Source: JBMHDW01 sp049889175 (GTDB lineage Bacteria; Pseudomonadota; Gammaproteobacteria; Comchoanobacterales; Comchoanobacteraceae). Taken from it: a stretch of DNA of 64,000 nt. The notes beneath the pieces were generated by a model. That model had not been told where the DNA came from, made no database searches, and worked only from the letters and a program-made list of their open reading frames with translations. This document shows, piece after piece, positions 36,008-45,488 of the stretch. Each line of letters opens with the position of its first letter. Within the stretch, counting starts at the first letter, position 1. The translations under genes and the position numbers were made by a program. The stretch is taken from contig JBMHDW010000001.1 in NCBI GenBank assembly GCA_049889175.1, positions 186,001 through 250,000 of the forward strand, read 5' to 3'.

Positions 36008-37900
36008 CTAAGATCCTTTAATGATTCTGCTCTGAGGTAATGACGGGTCATGATTCATCTGCACTAGTACTTGTTGCAGTATGTCATCTTTGTTTGACAA
36101 GTGATGTTCATCCTTGACCTTATTTGGATCATTGAGTGAGAGCAAAAACCTCATTTTCTCCATAAAGGTTAAATACTGGTCTTTCATATCTAATATATTC
36201 TTATTAAAATTAATTGTCTTTAATTGTGTTCTTTGATTATCTTTTGTGAGTAATGATAAAAACTTTTCTACTAACCTATCTGGTTCATCATCTAGTGCCA
36301 TTTCCGATAAAGTAATGCGTTTATTTTCAATGAGATCTTTCAATTGTTTTGCGTTTTTACTTGAATAATATTGCTTAAAATTATCCCAATAACCCTTAAC
36401 ACTTTGACAGTTAATTGATACTGCCACTAAAGCTTGTTTAACACGTATCTCCTCAATAACGGAGAATACTTTAACATCTTGCCTAGTTGCTTCCAAGATA
36501 ATATCCTTATCACCCTGAATATTCACACTAGCGTATTCAAATGCACGACCATTCTGCCTTACAGAGGCAATAATAACTTCTTTATTATCCCTTAATTTAT
36601 CGCTAGCATATTGCAATGCCGTGCCACTCTGCTTTACCGCCGCCATAACAACTTTTTTATTATCTCTTAATCTATTGCTAGCATATTGCAATGCCACGCC
36701 ACTCTGCTTTACCGCTGCCATAACAACATCTTCACTATCTTTAAATCCTTCTACATATTTCAACGCACAACCATCCTGCTGAACAGCCACCAAAACCACA
36801 TTCTTATTTTTTTTAAAACCATCAGCAATATACTCCAACATAAAACCACCCTTTTCTAGTGATGCCAAGACAATTCCCTCATCACTCTGAAGTTTTTTAC
36901 TTGCGAAAACAAATGCATAACCACTATGATACTCCATCGCTTTTAACATAAAATCTTTATCATTACGTAATTTAAGACCTAAATATGGCATTACATGAGC
37001 ACCTATCGCATCCATAGCTATTAGAGCAATAGCTTTATCATCCCTAAGATCTTCGCTCGCGTACCTAAGTGCATTACCATTCTGCTTTACCGCTGCTAGA
37101 ACAACTTCTTTATCACTCTTAAATACTACAGCATATTTCAATGAGCTACCAAAATAGCTCACCGCTGCTAGAACAACTTCTTTATCATTCTTTAAATTTT
37201 CACTAGCATAACTCAGTGCATCGCTATTTTTAACAACTGCAGCCATAACAACATCTTTATTATCCCTTAATTTTTCACTGGCAAACTCTAGTGCCCCTGG
37301 ATAGTATTTTAAGGCAGCCAGAGCTATTGCTTTATTATCACTCAATTCAAGCATTGCATTCTTCCAACCGTGCCTGCACACAATGGCCCAGGCAATATCT
37401 TGATCACACTGAAGGTCTTTATTTGCATACCCAAATGCACCAATATGATTCTTGACTGCTGCTAAAACTACACTTTTTTTGTTATTTAGTTTAAGCGCCG
37501 CCTCCTTCCAACCGAACGTATTCACTATTGCCCTGGCAATATCTTGATCGTGCTGAAGGAAATTACTTGCATACTCAAATGCACCAATATGATTCTTGAC
37601 TGCTGCTAAAACTACTTTTTTATCATTACGCTGCTTTAGGCTTGCATGCCTCAGTGCAAGTCCATCCTGGCTCACCTTCTCAATAATGGTGGGTTCGACT
37701 GCTTTATGCCTTTGATATAACTTATATTCTATCAATAATATGATCCATAGGATATTAAATACAAAGAGAACTATGCTTATCCAACCAAATGTTGGTAGTG
37801 AGATATACAATATAAAATTCAGCACAAGTATTCCCAAAAGCATGTCATAATTTTTTTCATTTCTTATCAACATTATTACCCACAAATATATTACTAACAT
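36008..37900 (-). CDS. DUF4116 repeat protein (about 16 repeats) with N-terminal membrane anchor
   Basis: This 630-residue protein starts with two or three hydrophobic helices (to about residue 60), followed from ~85 to ~480 by about 16 units of ~25 residues with the pattern DKxVVLAAVKxxGxALxYASxxLRD, the DUF4116 consensus. A non-repeated C-terminal helical domain follows. DUF4116 is found in bacteria, protists and other eukaryotes and is thought to be an alpha-helical scaffold; no activity is established. The array suggests a protein-binding surface. Confidence 0.82.
   Translation of the reverse strand: MLVIYLWVIMLIRNEKNYDMLLGILVLNFILYISLPTFGWISIVLFVFNILWIILLIEYKLYQRHKAVEPTIIEKVSQDGLALRHASLKQRNDKKVVLAAVKNHIGAFEYASNFLQHDQDIARAIVNTFGWKEAALKLNNKKSVVLAAVKNHIGAFGYANKDLQCDQDIAWAIVCRHGWKNAMLELSDNKAIALAALKYYPGALEFASEKLRDNKDVVMAAVVKNSDALSYASENLKNDKEVVLAAVSYFGSSLKYAVVFKSDKEVVLAAVKQNGNALRYASEDLRDDKAIALIAMDAIGAHVMPYLGLKLRNDKDFMLKAMEYHSGYAFVFASKKLQSDEGIVLASLEKGGFMLEYIADGFKKNKNVVLVAVQQDGCALKYVEGFKDSEDVVMAAVKQSGVALQYASNRLRDNKKVVMAAVKQSGTALQYASDKLRDNKEVIIASVRQNGRAFEYASVNIQGDKDIILEATRQDVKVFSVIEEIRVKQALVAVSINCQSVKGYWDNFKQYYSSKNAKQLKDLIENKRITLSEMALDDEPDRLVEKFLSLLTKDNQRTQLKTINFNKNILDMKDQYLTFMEKMRFLLSLNDPNKVKDEHHLSNKDDILQQVLVQMNHDPSLPQSRIIKGS
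36460..37650 (-). repeat. DUF4116-encoding repeat array
   Basis: About 16 units with a ~72-78 bp period are present. Two adjacent units (about 36590-36735) are nearly identical at DNA level, sharing the run GCTAGCATATTGCAATGCC, which points to recent unit duplication. Others are strongly diverged. Confidence 0.7.
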
Positions 37901-37997
37901 TACTATAACAAAAAAGCTGCAAAATATAATATTCCTCTGATATTATCTAGTAATTAAGAATCTAGTCTCATCGATTTATTGTAAGATAATATCATGA

Positions 37998-38369
37998 TCA
38001 TTCGTCATTCACTGATATCAAAGTAAGTGCTAAATCTAGTCCCACTTCATAAGTCACTTTTAATAATTTCTTCTTCTCCGTTGAGGTCGATAAATAATAA
38101 TCCTCTGAATAATAAACATTTTGATTATTAGAGATAATTTTGCTAGTGGCAACAATTTTATCGAAACTATTTTGATCTACTTTCTTTAAAAGTTTTGGAA
38201 ATATTTTTTCAATATGATCAACCCTAAGCTGCTCGTCTCCAAAATGGTTAACAGGAAGGTCCTCAAATGTATTATAACGACTTTTTACATGTTTTAAATG
38301 GTCATCAAATGATGTATGGCATCCCCACAACATTAGCACGCAACAAATAATGAAGTATCTCATCAACAT
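37998..38369 (-). CDS. Small predicted lipoprotein
   Basis: This 123-residue protein has a short signal sequence ending in a lipobox-like LWGC (Cys near residue 17). The mature part is polar and helical. An ATG three codons in (MRYFIICC) is an equally good start. No family is recognised. It lies alone between the DUF4116 genes and yaaA. Confidence 0.6.
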   Translation of the reverse strand: MLMRYFIICCVLMLWGCHTSFDDHLKHVKSRYNTFEDLPVNHFGDEQLRVDHIEKIFPKLLKKVDQNSFDKIVATSKIISNNQNVYYSEDYYLSTSTEKKKLLKVTYEVGLDLALTLISVNDE

Positions 38370-38428
38370 CCCTTTACCTCCATAGACTATTTAATAACAT
38401 CTCATATTATTTTACTGTTCCAAACAAA

Positions 38429-39184
38429 TTATCCCTTTACAAATAAAATGACTCGATGTTTAGCATCAATTGACTGAAGCTGATAATCATATGGCTTGGC
38501 TGTTGATAAATCATCTATACACTTTGGCTTGTGATCAACAACCCAACGAGCCATACATCCTCGCGCTCGTTTAGCATTCACGCCGATAGTCTTTAATTGA
38601 CCACCTCTGTTCTCTTTAAACTGAACTGTCCAATGGTTAAGCATATTCCAATCAATGACTTTAGCGTATTCTTCTGATGCTAGATTCAACACAACATGAT
38701 CATGACCCACCATTGATTGTACCTTTTCTGTGACTCGATTACCCCAAAATCGGTACAAACCTTTACCATAGGTTGTTTCTAAAGGTGTGCCCATTTCTAA
38801 ACGATATGGTTGCATTAAATCTAATGGACGAAGCAAACCGTAAAGCCCTGACAAAATACCTAAATTATCATTCAAATTCTCAATCTGATGCTCTTTCAAC
38901 GAGTCAACATCAAAATATCGGTAAACATCTCCTTCAAATTGAAAAATGGCCTGGCCAGCAGATGACTGATGAATGTGATCCCGTGTATACGCCGTGAATC
39001 TAAATCGGTTTAATTCTGCTAATGCTGTACTAATACCCATTAATTGCTGTAATTCGTTGACAGAATAAGCTTTCATTTGATCAACCAGTATTTGTGTTTG
39101 ATCCAACATCATGGGTTCAGTTGCACCAGATAAAACCGTAGGTACTTTCGCAATTTTTTTTGCAGGTGATACAATACAATACAT
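38429..39184 (-). CDS. yaaA: Peroxide stress response protein YaaA
   Basis: This UPF0246 member lowers free iron and protects DNA during H2O2 stress in E. coli. Family landmarks are the N-terminal ISPAKK-like IVSPAKK, LSGLYGLLRPLDLMQPYRLEMG, YRFWG and LNLASEEY. The ATG at 39184 lies 2 bp after the gyrB stop; a TTG two codons upstream is possible. It is probably co-transcribed with gyrB. Confidence 0.93.
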   Translation of the reverse strand: MYCIVSPAKKIAKVPTVLSGATEPMMLDQTQILVDQMKAYSVNELQQLMGISTALAELNRFRFTAYTRDHIHQSSAGQAIFQFEGDVYRYFDVDSLKEHQIENLNDNLGILSGLYGLLRPLDLMQPYRLEMGTPLETTYGKGLYRFWGNRVTEKVQSMVGHDHVVLNLASEEYAKVIDWNMLNHWTVQFKENRGGQLKTIGVNAKRARGCMARWVVDHKPKCIDDLSTAKPYDYQLQSIDAKHRVILFVKG

Positions 39185-39186
39185 GA

Positions 39187-41592
39187 TCAAGTATCAATGT
39201 TTTCTACAAACTGAGCATTCTCTTCGATAAAGTGCTTTCGTGGCTCAACATGATCACCCATCAAGGTTGTAAAAATTTGATCGGCTTCAATAGCATCATC
39301 AATTTTGACCTGCAACATATGACGCTTTTCTGGGTCCATAGTAGACTCCCACAACTGAGAAGCATTCATTTCACCAAGACCTTTGTAGCGCTGAATAAAT
39401 AACCCCTTTCGAGCCTGTGAGAAAATACGCTCAACCCACTGAACAATACTAGCTGGATGTAGCGCCTTTTCCTTAATAAAGAATTGATATTCGCCATCAA
39501 ATAAAGCACCAATATGCTGCCAAAGTGAGAGAATTTCTTGGTAATCATGACTTTCAAAGAAACCTGGTTTAATCACAACTTCTTTATCTTGTGCGCCTGG
39601 CTGTTGACTAATCAGTGTTGGCTCTGCGTATGACTCATCATAATGTAATGCCAATGATCTTCCGGTTTGTGATGATTGCTGTAAGTATTGATTAATCTTA
39701 TTACACCACTCAACTACGGCCTTAGAGTCATCTAATGAAGTGATCGGCGCAACCTGTAGTAAAGTTTCACACCAGGCCTTAGGATAGTGCCTAGCCATAC
39801 GTAACACAACTTTCTGTGCTGATAAATAAGCCTCGCATAATGTGCGGTGAAGAGCACCTGATAAAGCTTGTCCATCAGAACCGACTATTCGGCTATCACC
39901 AAGGCCTTCATTCAATAAAAAGGTGTTCAATGCGTCATCATCTTTAATGTATTGCTCTCGCTTGCCCCGCTTAACACGATAGAGAGGTGGTTGACCGATG
40001 TAAATATAGCCACGCTCCAATAATTCTGGCATTTGTCGATAGAAAAAGGTGAGTAGCAAAGTTCTAATATGTGCTCCATCAACATCCGCATCCGTCATGA
40101 TAATGATTTTATGATAGCGAGCTTTATCAGGGTTATAGTCTTCTTTGCCAATCCCACATCCCAAAGCTGTAATCAATGTGGCCACTTCTTGTGAACCGAG
40201 CATTTTATCAAATCTAGCTTTTTCAACATTAAGAATCTTACCTCGTAATGGTAGAATAGCTTGATTCTTCCTATTTCTCGCTGACTTTGCTGATCCTCCC
40301 GCTGAATCACCCTCAACAATAAATACTTCTGATTGGGCTGGGTCTTTTTCTTGGCAATCAGCCAGTTTTCCAGGCATCCCAGCTAAATCCAAGGCATCTT
40401 TTCGACGAGTCATTTCCCGCGCTTTTCGGGCTGCCTCTCGAGCACGACCGGCATCGATCACCTTAGCCATCACTAATTTTGACTCTTTGGGGTTTTCTTG
40501 GAAAAACTCTGTGAGTTTTTCTGCTACCACAGATTCTACTACGCGCTTAACTTCTGAACTAACTAATTTAGACTTAGTCTGCGATGAGAACTTAGGGTCT
40601 GGCATTTTAACAGACAATACAGCAGTCAAGCCTTCTCGGGCATCATCACCTGTTGTCGCAATCTTCTCCTTTTTGGCAAGTTGTTCTTCTTCAATATATT
40701 TATTAACACACCGAGTTAAAGCTGCTTTGAATCCAGCCAAGTGTGTACCGCCATCACCCTGTGGAATATTATTCGTATAACAATATATATTCTCTTGATA
40801 ACCGTCTGTCCATTGCAATGATACGTCAATCTGAACATGTTCTTGAACACCTGAAGCATTCATGAATGTTTTGTTGACAGCTGTTTTATTACGGTTCAAG
40901 TAACCCACATAAGCCTGAATACCACCCTCAAAGTAAAAGTCATGCTCAATGTCAACGCGCTCATCTTTCAATATGATGCGAATGCCTGAATTTAAAAATG
41001 CCAATTCACGCAATCTTTTCTCAAGAACTTCAACACTGAATTCAGTGGTTGAAAAAGTTTGAGCACTTGGTCTAAAACGGATATATGTACCACGCTTTTC
41101 TGTTTGACCAATGACTTCGATAGGGGCTTGTGGCTCACCATGAACATAGCGTTGTTGATAATGTTTACCATTTTGAAACACCTCTAATATCAGCTCTTCA
41201 GACAGTGCATTAACAACTGAAACACCAACACCATGAAGACCGCCAGAGACCTTATAAGCATTATCATCAAACTTACCACCAGCATGAAGAACAGTTAAAA
41301 TAACCTCTGCGGCTGAGCGCCCTTCTTCTGGATGAATATCAACAGGAATACCACGACCATCATCTTCAACACTTACTGATTCATCTTGATGAATGGTAAT
41401 TAACACATTCTGACAGTGACCAGCAAGAGCTTCATCAATAGCATTATCCACAACTTCAAATACCATATGATGCAATCCTGTACCATCATCTGTATCACCA
41501 ATATACATCCCAGGTCTCTTACGGACAGCATCCAGGCCTTTTAATATTTTTATACTCGAAGAATCATATTCTTGTTTATCAATATCGCTCAC
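39187..41592 (-). CDS. gyrB: DNA gyrase subunit B
   Basis: This is the ATPase subunit of gyrase, which introduces negative supercoils. It has the GHKL ATPase motifs (EVVDNAIDEALAGHC, DDGRGIPVDIH, GLHGVGVSVVNALS), the TOPRIM motifs EGDSAGGSAK and DADVDGAHIRTLLLTFF, and the C-terminal QRYKGLGEMN. The GTG at 41592 gives ~801 residues, like E. coli (804). A longer frame to 41649 adds residues not seen in the family. Confidence 0.96.
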   Translation of the reverse strand: MSDIDKQEYDSSSIKILKGLDAVRKRPGMYIGDTDDGTGLHHMVFEVVDNAIDEALAGHCQNVLITIHQDESVSVEDDGRGIPVDIHPEEGRSAAEVILTVLHAGGKFDDNAYKVSGGLHGVGVSVVNALSEELILEVFQNGKHYQQRYVHGEPQAPIEVIGQTEKRGTYIRFRPSAQTFSTTEFSVEVLEKRLRELAFLNSGIRIILKDERVDIEHDFYFEGGIQAYVGYLNRNKTAVNKTFMNASGVQEHVQIDVSLQWTDGYQENIYCYTNNIPQGDGGTHLAGFKAALTRCVNKYIEEEQLAKKEKIATTGDDAREGLTAVLSVKMPDPKFSSQTKSKLVSSEVKRVVESVVAEKLTEFFQENPKESKLVMAKVIDAGRAREAARKAREMTRRKDALDLAGMPGKLADCQEKDPAQSEVFIVEGDSAGGSAKSARNRKNQAILPLRGKILNVEKARFDKMLGSQEVATLITALGCGIGKEDYNPDKARYHKIIIMTDADVDGAHIRTLLLTFFYRQMPELLERGYIYIGQPPLYRVKRGKREQYIKDDDALNTFLLNEGLGDSRIVGSDGQALSGALHRTLCEAYLSAQKVVLRMARHYPKAWCETLLQVAPITSLDDSKAVVEWCNKINQYLQQSSQTGRSLALHYDESYAEPTLISQQPGAQDKEVVIKPGFFESHDYQEILSLWQHIGALFDGEYQFFIKEKALHPASIVQWVERIFSQARKGLFIQRYKGLGEMNASQLWESTMDPEKRHMLQVKIDDAIEADQIFTTLMGDHVEPRKHFIEENAQFVENIDT

Positions 41593-41671
41593 TTTTTTTC
41601 CTATCGTCAAAGATGGAAATAGTATAACGCAAATGGCTTGTTTACGCAAAACTTTTACGTAATATTAAGCC

Positions 41672-43237
41672 TTAGTGACCATATGATTGACTTGGTGTAT
41701 CTGGAACTGTATTTAATGCAACTAATAATGCTTCTTTTGGTGATCTTTGCTTGACCTCGAGAACATACGAAGAAATAGGTTGATGCTTTAATGATTCATA
41801 ATTTAATTGATACAATTGATAGTATTCTTTTGATCTTGATAAAACAACCAATGCAGATAGACTTAAACCAACCATAAAACAAGTTCTCATGAGATGCCAG
41901 CCAAATAATTGCTGCGTCAACAGGGCAAAACACAAGGGTAGTAATAGAGAAATAGCCAACCAAACGACAGTATGCAACCACCATCGACCTAATAGCCTAG
42001 ATTTTACAGCACCAAACTCTAAACGCTTATCCGCATCTGTAGCGCCTGGCTGTGATGCAATAGCACCCAACGCATACCTGGGTGCTTGGTCAACCATATG
42101 CTTAATCAATGTATTATATTCCTTATGCTTTCCTAAGCGAGCAAAATGATGCAAAACACCCACCTGTTTCGGTAGATCAGCCGCCTTTGGTTGACGAATG
42201 ATGTCTGCCGCACCCTGGTCATATATTTGTTTAATTTTCTGCTTAATGGCTTCTGACAAACGATCATCACCCTGAAGACGATCGTAATGATCGCTTGAGG
42301 CTAAAAATTGCACCCATGCAGACTTGGGCCTTATGTATTGGCAGCTTATTGGCCACTGATTATTGAGTAGCAATAAAACCAAATCATAGTTCTTTGATCT
42401 TAACGACAAAGTCATCACACATTCTTCATATACATCTAGATGCTTTTTAGAACTCATCACTTTAATCCAAGATTGTTTTTTTTCTTCAGAGATTTCATTC
42501 TGGGCTAACAAGCGAAAAGCGCAATAATGAGGGTTCTTAAATGCATGTAATACCAGTTGTGCCTGATCTCTATCCTTTGCTTTATTTATAAAATCTTGAT
42601 AAGCACTAGCATAGCTAGTCCCAAAATCACCATCTAATTCAACTGTTTTATTTACATGTTCTACAAACCTATCCTTGGGACTGAGCATTGGTTTTGATAA
42701 ATCTTTATGTTTATATATCCAACTATTCCATTCTTCATCTACATCGGTGGTACAAACCTTCCATTCTGTTGCGACCTCAGGTAAAAACAGCATCAGCTGA
42801 GGTATTGTCATTAAATGATGATAATGAGCAGCACTTAATGGAATTGAACATAAATAGCGACTCTCTAAACACATAGCTAAACGTGTTTGTTGTTGCACTT
42901 TTTTTAACCAGATTTCTTTAACTCCCTTTTTTGCATCAACACATGCTTTTAGGAGCTGTTCAAGCTCTTTTCCTTGATCAATTGTGGGTGTCAGTAACCC
43001 CATCAACAAATCAATACGATCATCTACAACTGATCTTAGATATTTCTTAACATCTTTGATTTCTGGTTTTTCAATGACAACATTTGTCATAATAGCCTGA
43101 ACTATCTTCTGGGCCTCTTCACTAATTGGAAATACCTGCTCCGGGCCAAGTGCAGTTATATCATCCATATACCCTGTTGTTAATGCTGTTTGAATGTGTG
43201 TTAACAGGCTGTTTTCGCTTTCTTCGTACTCTCTCAT
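41672..43237 (-). CDS. Unknown protein inserted between recF and gyrB
   Basis: This 521-residue protein is not recognised. Most of it is predicted helical and soluble. Two membrane helices lie near the C-terminus (about 412-440 and 446-465), followed by a ~50-residue tail. No catalytic motif is seen. It sits inside the conserved dnaA-dnaN-recF-gyrB order, on the same strand, 61 bp after recF (in transcription direction) and 79 bp before the gyrB start. It may therefore share the operon promoter. Function cannot be inferred. Confidence 0.7.
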   Translation of the reverse strand: MREYEESENSLLTHIQTALTTGYMDDITALGPEQVFPISEEAQKIVQAIMTNVVIEKPEIKDVKKYLRSVVDDRIDLLMGLLTPTIDQGKELEQLLKACVDAKKGVKEIWLKKVQQQTRLAMCLESRYLCSIPLSAAHYHHLMTIPQLMLFLPEVATEWKVCTTDVDEEWNSWIYKHKDLSKPMLSPKDRFVEHVNKTVELDGDFGTSYASAYQDFINKAKDRDQAQLVLHAFKNPHYCAFRLLAQNEISEEKKQSWIKVMSSKKHLDVYEECVMTLSLRSKNYDLVLLLLNNQWPISCQYIRPKSAWVQFLASSDHYDRLQGDDRLSEAIKQKIKQIYDQGAADIIRQPKAADLPKQVGVLHHFARLGKHKEYNTLIKHMVDQAPRYALGAIASQPGATDADKRLEFGAVKSRLLGRWWLHTVVWLAISLLLPLCFALLTQQLFGWHLMRTCFMVGLSLSALVVLSRSKEYYQLYQLNYESLKHQPISSYVLEVKQRSPKEALLVALNTVPDTPSQSYGH

Positions 43238-43298
43238 TATTTTACCCCTAAAACCAGCCCTAAACTAACCCAAAAAAACCATTAAGTCAACATCTTAA

Positions 43299-44348
43299 CT
43301 AAAGACAAAGCTCTTCATAATCTTGACCATCAGGGAAAAATGGTAGAACCTCTTTCAGGTGAATTGCTGTGATAAAGCACTGCCATGATTGCTTTGACAC
43401 CCAATGTAATAAGCACGATCGCCGCTCAGGGTCAAGCTCAGCTGTTAAATCATCAATTAATAAAACACCGTAACTACCACGCTGATGATTCAACATTTCA
43501 CCCTGTGCAAGCCTCCATGCATACGCAAGCATCTTCTGCTGCCCTTGAGATAAACGTTGATGAGCTGGCCCATTTGGCGTTTCAATAATAATATCAGCAC
43601 GATGAGGGCCTTGTGTTGTAAAACCCACATGCTGATCTTGTTGCAATGATGCCTTGAGAGCCTCCTCCAATGATAATGATGCCCCCCAGCCTTGATCATA
43701 GTTTAAATCAGCCTTTAATTCACTCAACAGCAGCCGCTCAATATAAGTTAAAAAAACAGCCCGGTATCGCTCAAAATAAGCTTGTCGTAATTGATGAAGT
43801 TGATTACCCCAAGTAATAACCTGTTGATCCCACTGCGCCAAAAGCTGCCTTTGCTTCAGTGCTGCATTTCGTTGAACAAGTGCTTTTTGATAGGATGACC
43901 AAACGTGATGAAAATCCTGCTCCACATGAAACAATCCCCAATCAAAAAACCGCCTTCGAACCTTAGGACCCGAAGCATATTCACGGTGAGAACTGGTATC
44001 CAACCACTGCACAGGTAGGCTTTTGGCCACTTTTGAGAAAGCATCGACAGACTGACGATCTAACTTCCAAATGGATGCACCTTGACGCTTTTTCTGCCAA
44101 CCAATCGAACGATTTTGACCATCATTAAAACCAACAAATATGGTGGCCATATTTGCATTATCTTGGATAAGCTGCATTCCTCGACATTGCCTAAATGAGC
44201 GCCCGTGGGACATCCAGTATAAAGCCTCAAGAACACTAGTCTTTCCAGCACCATTTCCACCATGGATCACATTAATGTGGTTGCCAGGCTTAAAACTTAA
44301 TTGGTCAAAGTGACGAAAGTGGGTCAACTCGAGTTGACTAATGTACAT
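43299..44348 (-). CDS. recF: DNA replication and repair protein RecF
   Basis: This SMC-like ATPase helps load RecA at gaps. Walker A is GGNGAGKTS (about 31-39), the signature LSQGQQKMLAYAWRLA, and the D-loop motif LLIDDLTAELD. At 349 residues it is of usual length. There is no Shine-Dalgarno; it starts 3 bp after the dnaN stop, so coupling is likely. Confidence 0.95.
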   Translation of the reverse strand: MYISQLELTHFRHFDQLSFKPGNHINVIHGGNGAGKTSVLEALYWMSHGRSFRQCRGMQLIQDNANMATIFVGFNDGQNRSIGWQKKRQGASIWKLDRQSVDAFSKVAKSLPVQWLDTSSHREYASGPKVRRRFFDWGLFHVEQDFHHVWSSYQKALVQRNAALKQRQLLAQWDQQVITWGNQLHQLRQAYFERYRAVFLTYIERLLLSELKADLNYDQGWGASLSLEEALKASLQQDQHVGFTTQGPHRADIIIETPNGPAHQRLSQGQQKMLAYAWRLAQGEMLNHQRGSYGVLLIDDLTAELDPERRSCLLHWVSKQSWQCFITAIHLKEVLPFFPDGQDYEELCL

Positions 44349-44351
44349 AAA

Positions 44352-45476
44352 TTACTGAACATCCACACTGAGAAGAGGCATAATGATGTGAACACCACCT
44401 TCTTGTCCATCTTTTTCTTTAAGAACCAAGGGCTTTCCTGAATCACTTAGTTGAATTACAAGGGACTCTGACGTCATAATATTTAATACATCCATCATAT
44501 AGGCGATATTCAAAGCGATTTCTATGCGCTCATCATTGTAATGAATTGTCATGCGCTCTTCTGCACGCTCATTATTTGCGTTTTTGGTATGCAATGCCAG
44601 CGTATGCTCCTCGAAAACCAATGTTGTTTTTTTATTCTCAGCCATAATAGCTACCCTAGACAGTGATTGTTTCAATTGACTTAATGAAACCACAGCCTCA
44701 AACTGATGATCTTTAGGAATAATTTGTTGATAATCCGGGAACTTTCCATCAATGAGATTGGTCATCAAGGTAAATTCATGAGTAACCACTTTAAGCGCTG
44801 CATCTGAGCAATAACACGTTACTAAATCGTCATTATCTTGTAGTAATCGTATAAGCTCAACAACAGATTTTCGCGGGAGAAGGGCCTGGAAGTCAGCACC
44901 TGAAGCCTCAATAGGACGTGACATCAATGCTAGCCGATGCCCATCAGTTGCCACAGCAGCCTGTTGACTAGCTGAGCGGTTAAGCAATAAAGCATTGAGA
45001 AAGTGTCTTGGGTCACTGCTTGCCATTGCATATTGAGAAGATGCTAATAATAATGCTAACTCTGATTGAGTACATGTCCATTCATGCTGCCAAGCATTTT
45101 CCTGGTGTTGTGGTAACAGTTCATCAAATACCGCGAGTTTGAAATGAGACCCATCTGCCTTGATTATCAGCCATGAACCCTCAATACTTAAGTCAATCAA
45201 TGCATCACCATTCATGGTTCGACAAATATCCATAAGCTTCTTACATGACACCACAACAGCAACATCACCATCAAGGCCTGTGATGGGTGACTTAGCCTCA
45301 ATTTGAACTTCTGTATTGGTTGCCATCAATGACATCTGATTACCTGATGCGCGAAGCAAAACACATGCAAGTACAGGCATTGTATTCGATGCCTCAATAA
45401 CGCCACTGATATTTTTGAGTGCTCCTAATAAATCATCACGCATTACCTGAATAGTCTGCACCAATACTTTCTCCAT
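44352..45476 (-). CDS. dnaN: DNA polymerase III beta sliding clamp
   Basis: The 374-residue ring clamp tethers polymerase to DNA. LPRKSVVELIRLL, LIDGKFPDYQQIIPK and the C-terminal MPL region are characteristic. An excellent Shine-Dalgarno (AGGAG) precedes this start, which carries ~10 residues before the usual family start. The gene is 12 bp from dnaA. Confidence 0.96.
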   Translation of the reverse strand: MEKVLVQTIQVMRDDLLGALKNISGVIEASNTMPVLACVLLRASGNQMSLMATNTEVQIEAKSPITGLDGDVAVVVSCKKLMDICRTMNGDALIDLSIEGSWLIIKADGSHFKLAVFDELLPQHQENAWQHEWTCTQSELALLLASSQYAMASSDPRHFLNALLLNRSASQQAAVATDGHRLALMSRPIEASGADFQALLPRKSVVELIRLLQDNDDLVTCYCSDAALKVVTHEFTLMTNLIDGKFPDYQQIIPKDHQFEAVVSLSQLKQSLSRVAIMAENKKTTLVFEEHTLALHTKNANNERAEERMTIHYNDERIEIALNIAYMMDVLNIMTSESLVIQLSDSGKPLVLKEKDGQEGGVHIIMPLLSVDVQ

Positions 45477-45488
45477 ACCATCTCCTAC

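Noticed and set aside
36460..37650. DUF4116 repeat array as a CRISPR-like array
   Set aside because: Repeats are diverged, contiguous, in frame and coding; there are no constant repeats with unique spacers.
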